NCBI GenBank assembly: GCA_009783975.1 | Contig: WRCL01000125.1 | Location: 1-6,103, forward strand | DNA: 6,103 nucleotides | From: Micrococcales bacterium | GTDB lineage: Bacteria; Actinomycetota; Actinomycetes; Actinomycetales; Cellulomonadaceae | Direction of reading: 5' to 3' | Part shown: piece by piece, positions 1-5,513 of the stretch | Position numbering within the stretch: position 1 is the stretch's first letter | How the letters are laid out: the number at the start of each line of letters is the position of its first letter | Notes under the pieces: model-generated | Told to the model about the DNA's origin: nothing | Seen by the model: the letters and a program-made list of their open reading frames with translations, nothing else | The model's database searches: none | Translations under genes and position numbers: made by a program

Positions 1-1
1 G

Positions 2-484
2 CTGGTCAACGAGGTCGCGCGCGAACAGGTGCTGTCACGGGCGGTACGGCCGGTGCTCGACGACTACGACGTCGTCCTCATCGACTGCCAGCCGTCGCTG
101 GGCCTGCTGACGATCAACGCCCTCACCGCAGCCCACGGGGTGCTCATCCCGCTGGTGTGCGAGTTCTTCGCGCTGCGCGGGGTGGGGCTGCTCAAAGAGA
201 CGACGATCGACAAGGTCTCTGACCGGCTCAACCCGCGCCTGCGGATCGACGGGATCATCGCGACGATGTTCGACCCGCGTCCGTTGCACTCACGTGAGAT
301 GGTCTAGGTCGTCTACGAACGGTTTGGTGACACGTTGCTGCAGACGACGATCCCACGGACCGTCAAGCTGCCCGACGCGACGGTGGCTGCCGAACCGATC
401 ACCACCTACGCTCCCACACATGCCAGCGCCGAGGCCTACCGCCAGCTGGCCCGTGAGCTCGTCGCCCGTGGTGCCGCAGCCTGA
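2..484 (+). pseudogene. parA: ParA/Soj-like chromosome partitioning ATPase, 5' end missing, interrupted by an in-frame TAG
   Basis: ParA-family ATPases bind ATP and DNA non-specifically and help segregate chromosomes. The N-terminus with the Walker A motif lies off the left edge. The visible 101 codons before the stop contain the family's VVLIDCQPSLGLLT segment (the Asp at 83-85 is in the Walker B/switch II region), the CEFFALRGVGLL segment, DRLNPRL and SREMV. The frame then hits TAG at 305-307. Beyond it the same frame continues for 58 codons of typical ParA C-terminus (VVYERFGDTLLQTTIPRTVK, then PDATVAAEPITTYAPTH and EAYRQLAREL) and ends at TGA 482-484. A single G-to-T or C-to-T change of a GAG or CAG codon would explain the stop. 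Losing the last ~58 residues would remove conserved helices, so a truncated product is probably not functional. This is the parA-like gene that normally precedes scpA in actinobacteria. A sequencing error is a real alternative. Family is certain; the broken state depends on base accuracy. Confidence 0.85.
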
Positions 485-512
485 CCTCGCACCGGGCACG
501 CTGGAGTCACCT

Positions 513-516
513 GGAG
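513..516 (+). promoter_or_regulatory. Ribosome binding site for scpA
   Basis: GGAG lies 5 bases before the ATG at 522. This supports ATG 522 over in-frame GTG codons further upstream (468, 471, 294), which would overlap the parA reading frame. A second GGAG at 503-506 is too far away to serve this start well. Confidence 0.5.
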
Positions 517-521
517 CCAGC

Positions 522-1367
522 ATGTCCGGTGCTGGGGACGCCGTGGGGCTGCAAGGGTTCGCTGTGCACCTCGATGTGTTCTCCGGCCCGTTCGACCTGC
601 TGCTGGGCCTGATCGCCAAGCACAAGCTCGATATCACCGAGGTCGCCCTCGCGCAGGTCACCGACGAGTTCCTCGGGTACTTGCGCGCGGCGGACGCTGA
701 CGGGTGGGACCTGTCGCAGGCCAGCGAGTTCCTCGTCGTCGCCGCGACGCTGCTCGACCTCAAAGCCGCCCGGCTGCTGCCCGCGGGCGATGTCGAAGAC
801 GCTGAAGACATCGAGCTGCTCGAAGCCCGTGACCTGCTGTTCGCCCGGTTGCTGCAGTACCGCGCGTACAAGCAGATCGCCGCGACCCTCAAAGAACGCT
901 GGGCCGCCGCGGCGCTGAGCCGTCCACGGTCGGTGACGCTCGAACCCCAGCTCGCCGTGCTGCTGCCCGAGCTTGTGTGGAGCCTTGGCCCTGACGACCT
1001 CGCGCTGCTCGCCGCCCGCGCGCTGGCCCCCAAACCAGCCCCAGCCGGTATGGACCTGTCGCACCTGCACGTCAGTGCTGTGTCGGTACGTGAGCAGGCA
1101 GCGGTTCTCGCCGACCGGTTGCGCCGCCACCCGTCGGTGTCGTTCCGGACGTTGGTCGCCGACGCTGGGTCGACGATCGTCGTCGTCGCGCGGTTCTTGG
1201 CGTTGCTCGAGCTGTACCGCGAAGGGGCCGTGGCGTTCGACCAGGTCGTCGCCCTCGGTGACCTCACCGTGCGGTGGACCGGCAGCGACGACGACGTGTA
1301 CCTCACCACCGACTACGACGACGACCAGCCCGAGACCGGACCCGACCCTGTGCAGGAGACGTCATGA
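522..1367 (+). CDS. scpA: Segregation and condensation protein A (kleisin of the SMC-ScpAB complex)
   Basis: ScpA is the kleisin subunit that bridges the SMC ATPase heads and binds ScpB; the complex compacts and segregates the chromosome in the cytoplasm. The 281-residue product has the family's N-terminal signature at residues 15-47 (VHLDVFSGPFDLLLGLI, then HKLDITEV and QVT), which forms the SMC-neck-binding domain. SEFLVVAATLLDLKAARLL follows, then an acidic middle. The C-terminal winged-helix domain that binds the SMC head is at about residues 224-255 (RFLALLELYREG, then LGDLTVRWTG). The tail is Asp-rich. ATG 522 is chosen because of its ribosome binding site and because the conserved region begins about 12 residues later. 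The frame is open back to 294, but the upstream part encodes the ParA C-terminus in another frame and has no ScpA character. The stop overlaps the scpB start (ATGA). Length is normal for the family. Confidence 0.95.
   Translation: MSGAGDAVGLQGFAVHLDVFSGPFDLLLGLIAKHKLDITEVALAQVTDEFLGYLRAADADGWDLSQASEFLVVAATLLDLKAARLLPAGDVEDAEDIELLEARDLLFARLLQYRAYKQIAATLKERWAAAALSRPRSVTLEPQLAVLLPELVWSLGPDDLALLAARALAPKPAPAGMDLSHLHVSAVSVREQAAVLADRLRRHPSVSFRTLVADAGSTIVVVARFLALLELYREGAVAFDQVVALGDLTVRWTGSDDDVYLTTDYDDDQPETGPDPVQETS
1354..1358 (+). promoter_or_regulatory. Ribosome binding site for scpB
   Basis: AGGAG lies 5 bases before ATG 1364, inside the end of scpA. It fixes the scpB start at the ATGA overlap rather than at the in-frame GTG-type starts further upstream, which lie within scpA. 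Confidence 0.65.
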
Positions 1368-1996
1368 CCGACCCGACACCAGAACCCGAGCTCGCCGGTA
1401 TCGACGAGCTCGGGTTCGACGTCGCTGACCTGCCCGGGGGTGCGGCCGCCGCGGTCGAGGCGGTGCTCATGGTCGCCGACGAACCGGTGCCCGTCGTGCG
1501 CCTGGCTGCGCTGCTCGCCCTGCCCACCGACGAGGTCACGACGATCTGCGAAGACCTCGCCGCAGAGTGTCGCGGTGAACGTGGGGGACGCCCGCGGGGT
1601 TATGTGCTGCGCCAGGTCGCCGACGGGTGGCGGATCTACTCGGCGCCGGCGTGCGCTGACGTCGTCGGACGGTTCGTCATCGACGGGCAGACCGCGCGCC
1701 TGACCCAGGCGGCGCTGGAGACCCTCGCCGTCGTCGCCTACCGCCAGCCGGTCAGCCGCGGGCAGGTCTCGGCCGTCCGGGGGGTGAACGTCGACGCGGT
1801 GATGCGCACCTTGACCAGCCGTGGTCTGGTTGCCGAGGTGGACCACGACCCGGTCACCGGCGCGGTGCTGTTCGCCACCACGGGATACTTCTTGGAACGG
1901 ATGGGCATGACGTCGTTGGACGAGCTGCCGCCGCTGGCCCCGCACCTGCCGGGCCTGGACGAGCTCGACGACGTCGACGAAGGGACCCGACGATGA
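1364..1996 (+). CDS. scpB: Segregation and condensation protein B
   Basis: ScpB forms a dimer that binds the ScpA kleisin and regulates the SMC ATPase. The 210-residue product begins with an acidic Pro/Glu-rich stretch of about 25 residues. The first winged-helix domain (AAVEAVLMVADEPVPV, then LRQVADGWRIYS) follows. The second has the highly conserved core at about residues 113-157 (LTQAALETLAVVAYRQPVSR, VSAVRGVNVDAVMRTL, SRGLVAEV). The usual C-terminal motif (TTGYFLERMGMTSLDELPPL) starts near residue 172, and an acidic tail closes the protein. It overlaps scpA and rluB by 4 bases each (ATGA), so translation is probably coupled, which fits the need for balanced ScpA and ScpB. Length is typical and all recognisable family motifs are present. 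Confidence 0.95.
   Translation: MTDPTPEPELAGIDELGFDVADLPGGAAAAVEAVLMVADEPVPVVRLAALLALPTDEVTTICEDLAAECRGERGGRPRGYVLRQVADGWRIYSAPACADVVGRFVIDGQTARLTQAALETLAVVAYRQPVSRGQVSAVRGVNVDAVMRTLTSRGLVAEVDHDPVTGAVLFATTGYFLERMGMTSLDELPPLAPHLPGLDELDDVDEGTRR
1980..1985 (+). promoter_or_regulatory. Probable ribosome binding site for rluB
   Basis: AAGGGA ends 7 bases before ATG 1993, within the last codons of scpB. It supports the start at the ATGA overlap. Confidence 0.45.
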
Positions 1997-2805
1997 GCAC
2001 GCGCAAACCGGACCGTCGCTCTGGTGCGCCCCGCCGCCCGGCCCAGTCCCGCGACAACGAGCCTGGTCTTGACGTGCACGACCCCGCTGGGGTGCGGCTG
2101 CAAAAAGTCCTCGCCGGGGCGGGGGTCGGTTCGCGCCGGGCCTGCGAAGACCTCATCGCCGACGGCCACGTCACCGTCGACGGCCAGGTCGTCCAGCTCG
2201 GGGTGCGGGTCGACCCGGTCGCAGCGGTCATCCACGTCGACGGGCGACGGGTGCTGCTCGACACGTCGCTGGTGACCATGGCGTTGAACAAACCCGTCGG
2301 GGTCGTCTCGTCCATGCACGACGAGCAGGGCCGCCCAGACCTCGCCCAGTACGTCGCCGACCGCCCTGAGCGGTTGTTCCACGTCGGGCGCCTGGACGAG
2401 GAGACCGAAGGCCTGCTGCTGCTCACCAACGACGGTGACCTCGCCCACGGCCTGACCCACCCGTCGCACGAGGTCGTCAAGACCTACCTCGCCGAGGTCG
2501 AAGGGCAGGTCCGCCCCCATCTGGCCAAAAAGCTGCGCGCAGGGATCGAGCTGGACGACGGCCCCGTGCAGGTCGACCGGTTCCAGGTCGTCCAGGTCGG
2601 GTACCGTTCGACGCTTGTCGAGGTCGACCTGCACTCGGGCCGTAACCGTGTTGTGCGGCGCCTGATGGAACAGGTCGACCACCCGGTCGTCCGGCTCGTC
2701 CGCACCCGGTTCGGGCCGATCCGCCTGGGCCAGCTGCCGCCTGGGCGCACCCGGGTGCTGTCAGCGCCCGAAGTTGGGTCGCTGATGTCGGCGGCCGGGC
2801 TGTGA
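1993..2805 (+). CDS. rluB: RluB-type 23S rRNA pseudouridine synthase
   Basis: This family isomerises a specific uridine to pseudouridine in large-subunit rRNA; RluB acts near position 2605 (E. coli numbering). The 270-residue protein starts with a basic, Arg-rich tail of about 30 residues. An S4 RNA-binding domain spans about residues 34-80 (VRLQKVLAGAGVGSRRACED, HVTVDGQ). The RsuA/RluB/E/F catalytic domain contains LNKPVGVVSS and the motif HVGRLDEETEGLLLLTNDG, in which Asp135 is the expected catalytic residue. LTHPSHEVVKTYLAEV, LHSGRNRVVRRLMEQV and VVRLVRTRFGPI complete the family pattern. It sits after scpB as in most actinobacteria and many Firmicutes. It overlaps scpB (ATGA) and tyrA (GTGA), so it is mid-operon. 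Assignment to RluB rather than RsuA, RluE or RluF rests on length, the S4 domain and the scpAB context. Confidence 0.93.
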   Translation: MSTRKPDRRSGAPRRPAQSRDNEPGLDVHDPAGVRLQKVLAGAGVGSRRACEDLIADGHVTVDGQVVQLGVRVDPVAAVIHVDGRRVLLDTSLVTMALNKPVGVVSSMHDEQGRPDLAQYVADRPERLFHVGRLDEETEGLLLLTNDGDLAHGLTHPSHEVVKTYLAEVEGQVRPHLAKKLRAGIELDDGPVQVDRFQVVQVGYRSTLVEVDLHSGRNRVVRRLMEQVDHPVVRLVRTRFGPIRLGQLPPGRTRVLSAPEVGSLMSAAGL

Positions 2806-3923
2806 TCGGTCCCCAGCCCGGTGACGAGCATGCGGCGACGTGCGGCCCGGTCCGCGTCGTCGGCACTGGTCTGCTTGGTGCGTCGGTCGGGCTGGGCCTG
2901 CGCCGGTTCGGTATCGACGTGGGGCTCGCTGACCCGTCGCCCACCGCAGTGGCGCTCGCCCGGGACGTCGGCGCTGGTCGCCTCGCATGTGACGACGACG
3001 AACCAACCCTTGTTGTTGTCGCCGCCCCGCCGGACGTCACTGCTGGTGTCGTCGTCGCCGAGCTTGCTGCGCACCCGTCGGCGATCGTCACCGACGTCGC
3101 GTCGGTCAAGGGCACGGTCCTGGCTGACGTGCGCGCCGCCGGGGCAGACCTCACCCGGTACGTCGGGTCGCACCCCATGGCTGGGCGCGAACGCTCAGGT
3201 CCGGCCGCGGCCCTGCCCGACCTGTTCGCCGGACGCCCGTGGGTGATCGTCAACTCCGGCGCCACCCGCCCCGAGGCCGTCCTCGCGGTGCGCAACCTCG
3301 CCGTCGACCTTGGTGCAGTCCCGCTGGCCATGGACGCGACAACCCACGACCACGCAGTGGCAACCGTCTCGCACCTGCCCCAGCTCGTCGCGAGCCTCGT
3401 CGCCGCGCGTCTGCGTGACGCGCCACCGCAAGCCCTGGAGCTCGCAGGCCAGGGCCTGCGTGACGTCACCCGCATCGCCGCGTCCGACCCCCAGCTGTGG
3501 ACCGCGATCTTCGCCGCCAACGCCGCCGCGGTGCGCACCGAGCTCGCGGCCCTGCGCGGCGACCTCGACGTGGTCCTCGCCGCCCTGGGCGCCGCCACCG
3601 GTCCGGCGACGCCCGCCGACGGTGTCCTTGCGACCCTTGCCCGCACCATGGCAGCCGGCAACGACGGCGTCGCCCGCGTCCCCGGCAAGCACGGCGGCGT
3701 CAGCCGCACGTACGCCCAGGTCAGCGTCCTGGTCCCCGACACCCCCGGGTCCCTGGCGGCATTGTTGGCGGCAATCGGCGAGACCGGCGTCAACCTCGAA
3801 GACCTGGTCATCGAGCACGCCGCAGGTCGCCTCGCCGGTATCGCCCACGTCTCGGTCGTCCCCGAAGCCGCCGCCCACCTGGAGACCGAGCTCACCGCCC
3901 GCAGCTGGACGGTCGTGCGATGA
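2802..3923 (+). CDS. tyrA: Prephenate dehydrogenase with C-terminal ACT domain
   Basis: TyrA oxidatively decarboxylates prephenate to 4-hydroxyphenylpyruvate using NAD(P)+, in tyrosine biosynthesis; some relatives prefer arogenate. The 373-residue protein opens with a Rossmann fold, GTGLLG at residues 21-26 in VRVVGTGLLGASVGLGLRRF. AIVTDVASVKGTVL follows, then YVGSHPMAGRERSGPAAALP, whose His124 is the expected substrate-binding/catalytic histidine. The helical dimerisation domain carries THDHAVATVSHLPQLVASLV, also typical. From about residue 307 to the end is an ACT-type domain (VSVLVPDTPGSLAALLAAIG, then GVNLEDLVIEH), which usually binds an amino acid for feedback control. The GTG start overlaps the rluB stop (GTGA). 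No strong Shine-Dalgarno sequence is visible, so it may depend on translational coupling. In M. tuberculosis cmk follows rluB directly, so tyrA is an addition to the basic block. Cofactor and substrate preference cannot be decided from sequence. Confidence 0.93.
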   Translation: MIGPQPGDEHAATCGPVRVVGTGLLGASVGLGLRRFGIDVGLADPSPTAVALARDVGAGRLACDDDEPTLVVVAAPPDVTAGVVVAELAAHPSAIVTDVASVKGTVLADVRAAGADLTRYVGSHPMAGRERSGPAAALPDLFAGRPWVIVNSGATRPEAVLAVRNLAVDLGAVPLAMDATTHDHAVATVSHLPQLVASLVAARLRDAPPQALELAGQGLRDVTRIAASDPQLWTAIFAANAAAVRTELAALRGDLDVVLAALGAATGPATPADGVLATLARTMAAGNDGVARVPGKHGGVSRTYAQVSVLVPDTPGSLAALLAAIGETGVNLEDLVIEHAAGRLAGIAHVSVVPEAAAHLETELTARSWTVVR

Positions 3924-3997
3924 GGACGGGCAGACAATCGGGGCGGGACAGGGCGAAGACAATCCCGCCCACCGCCCACCTCAAGATGGAGTGTGTG
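3924..3997 (+). promoter_or_regulatory. Only intercistronic gap in the operon; possible hairpin or regulatory leader of the cmk-plsC gene
   Basis: Every upstream junction overlaps by 4 bases, but here there are 74 bases between the tyrA stop and the preferred cmk start. The gap contains an 8-bp perfect inverted repeat (GGGCGGGA at 3941-3948, TCCCGCCC at 3963-3970; 14-base loop). A second CCGCCC at 3972-3977 could pair with the same 5' arm instead. The octamer AGACAATC occurs twice, at 3932-3939 and 3957-3964. No T-run follows the stem, so it is not a classical intrinsic terminator. I see no confident -35/-10 pair. Function is unknown; the in-frame ATG at 3920 also leaves open that the stretch is translated. 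Confidence 0.35.
3988..3991 (+). promoter_or_regulatory. Ribosome binding site deciding the cmk-plsC start
   Basis: GGAG lies 6 bases before ATG 3998. In-frame alternatives are GTG 3995, ATG 3986 and ATG 3920. ATG 3998 is preferred because of this site and because cytidylate kinases normally start a few residues before the Walker A motif. Confidence 0.55.
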
Positions 3998-5506
3998 ATG
4001 GATGGTCTGGTAGTTGCGATCGACGGCCCCGCAGGGTCAGGTAAGTCGTCGGTCGCCAAAGGCGTGGCGACCGCGCTGGCCTTGGCGTACCTCGACACCG
4101 GTGCCATGTACCGCGCGGCGACCTGGTGGTGCGAGCACCACGACGTCGACCTGGCCGACGCCCCAGCGACCGCCGCCGCCGTCGCTGCGATGCCCCTGGT
4201 CATGGGCCTGGACCCGGTCGCCCCGACGATCGAGGTGTCCGGCGTCGACGTCGCCGAGGCGATCCGCCGCCCCGAGGTCTCGGCTGTTGTCTCCAAGGTC
4301 GCGACGAACCTCGACGTGCGCGCCGAGCTCGTCGCCCGCCAGCAGGCCATCGTCGCCGCCGAACGCGCCGGTGGGTTCTCCGCCGGCTGCGGTGTCGTTG
4401 TCGAAGGCCGCGACATCACCACAGTCGTCGCCCCCGACGCCCAGGTCCGGGTGCTGCTCACCGCGTCGCCGGCCGTCCGCCTCGCACGTCGCGCCGCCGA
4501 GCTGCACGGTGAGGCCTCAGAACAAGCGGTCGCCGCCACCCGTGACCAGGTCTTGCGCCGTGACGCCGAGGACTCGACCGTCGTGGAGTTCCACCAGGCC
4601 GCCCCCGGGGTCACCGTCGTCGACTCCACCGACCTCGACCTGGACCAGACGGTCGCCGCAGTCCTGGCCTTGGTCACCCAAGCCGTGTCGGGTTCTGCGT
4701 CCGACCCGGCCCCCGCTGCGCCCGAGCTTGCCACCCCCAGGCTCGAGGCGTCCGGGGGACCGGTCGCCGCCGCACCTGCCCCGGCAGCCGCGCGAGAGCC
4801 CGACGCGTCAGGCCTGTCGACAACCTCGGGTGCACGTGGTGCCCCGAAAACCCCAGGCTGGTTCGGCCCGGCCTGGTCTCGGTGGCTCGGCCGGTTCTTG
4901 TTCCGCATCGTGTGGAACGCCCGGCCGATCGGCAAGGACCGCGTCCCACGCACCGGCCCGGTGATCCTCGCCGCGAACCACCAGCACTGGATGGACGGCC
5001 CGATGCTCATCGGGATGGCCCCGCGCCCGCTGCACCTGTTCGTCAAACAAGAGCTGTTCCACGGCCCGTTCGGCCTGCTCCTGCGCACCGCAGGCCAGAT
5101 CAAGACCGACAGGGCCAACGGCCGCGCCGCCCTCACCCAGGGCCTGGGTGTCCTCAAACGCGGGGGAGCGATCGGTATCTTCCCCGAAGGCGAACGCGGC
5201 TCAGGCAAGGTCCAGTCCACCCGGGCTGGCGCGGCATGGCTCGCGGTCCACGGCCACGCCCAGGTCGTCCCCGTCGCGATCCTCGGCACCCGCCGCCCCG
5301 GCGAAGACATCAACCAGACCCCTCCACCACGCCGCCGCCTGGTCATCGAGTTCGGCGACCCCATCGACGTCACCCGCGACGACCTGCCCCGCCGCGAAGC
5401 GGTCACCCACGCCACCGAAACCATCCGCGCAGCCCTGGCCACCCTCGTCGCCGACGCCTCCGCCCGCACCGGCCTTGGCACTGGTGCCGAGCCTGCCGAG
5501 GCCTAG
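3998..5506 (+). CDS. cmk: Fusion of cytidylate kinase (N-terminal) and PlsC-type 1-acylglycerol-3-phosphate acyltransferase (C-terminal)
   Basis: The 502-residue product carries two enzymes. Residues 1 to about 230 are a (d)CMP kinase, which phosphorylates CMP/dCMP with ATP. The Walker A is GPAGSGKS at residues 10-17, followed by YLDTGAMYRA at 31-40, VVEGRDITTVV around 137, and the Arg-rich lid region (VRLARRAAEL, VLRRDAEDSTV). Residues about 232-285 are an Ala/Pro-rich linker of low complexity. From about residue 290 comes an acyltransferase of the PlsC/LPLAT family, which transfers acyl chains to lysophosphatidic acid or a related lysophospholipid at the membrane. It has the HX4D catalytic motif (His328, Asp333 in NHQHWMDGP), FPEGERG at 395-401 and a VPVA motif near Pro425. 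LGRFLFRIVWN before the motif may be a membrane-associating helix. No frameshift or stop lies between the domains. Separate cmk and plsC genes are adjacent in many bacteria, so a fusion by gene joining is plausible. Both domains look intact; the acyl acceptor is not known. ATG 3920 would add 26 basic residues and is less likely. Confidence 0.92.
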   Translation: MDGLVVAIDGPAGSGKSSVAKGVATALALAYLDTGAMYRAATWWCEHHDVDLADAPATAAAVAAMPLVMGLDPVAPTIEVSGVDVAEAIRRPEVSAVVSKVATNLDVRAELVARQQAIVAAERAGGFSAGCGVVVEGRDITTVVAPDAQVRVLLTASPAVRLARRAAELHGEASEQAVAATRDQVLRRDAEDSTVVEFHQAAPGVTVVDSTDLDLDQTVAAVLALVTQAVSGSASDPAPAAPELATPRLEASGGPVAAAPAPAAAREPDASGLSTTSGARGAPKTPGWFGPAWSRWLGRFLFRIVWNARPIGKDRVPRTGPVILAANHQHWMDGPMLIGMAPRPLHLFVKQELFHGPFGLLLRTAGQIKTDRANGRAALTQGLGVLKRGGAIGIFPEGERGSGKVQSTRAGAAWLAVHGHAQVVPVAILGTRRPGEDINQTPPPRRRLVIEFGDPIDVTRDDLPRREAVTHATETIRAALATLVADASARTGLGTGAEPAEA

Positions 5507-5513
5507 TCCTCAG

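Noticed and set aside
305..307. TAG decoded as an amino acid (stop-codon reassignment or pyrrolysine)
   Set aside because: TAG is used as the terminator of cmk-plsC at 5504-5506, where read-through would run nonsensically into an opposing gene. No other in-frame TAG occurs within the genes here.
294..521. N-terminal extension of scpA starting at GTG 294
   Set aside because: The frame is open, but the translation is an out-of-frame reading of the ParA C-terminus and has no ScpA similarity. ATG 522 has a ribosome binding site and gives normal length.
290..1309. 339-residue open frame on the minus strand opposite scpA
   Set aside because: Ser/Arg-rich shadow with no family features, whereas scpA on the plus strand is unambiguous.
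2477..3979. 500-residue open frame on the minus strand opposite rluB and tyrA
   Set aside because: Its composition is Arg/Ala/Ser/Thr/Pro-rich, as expected for the antisense frame of GC-rich genes. It shows no recognisable motifs, and the plus-strand genes are clear family members.
3892..5481. 529-residue open frame on the minus strand opposite cmk-plsC
   Set aside because: Same pattern of low-complexity Arg/Ser/Thr/Ala sequence with no domain; it is a shadow of the fusion gene.
5499..5511. GAGG...CCTC mini-hairpin as a terminator between the convergent genes
   Set aside because: The stem is only 4 bp and has no T-run on either strand; too weak to call.
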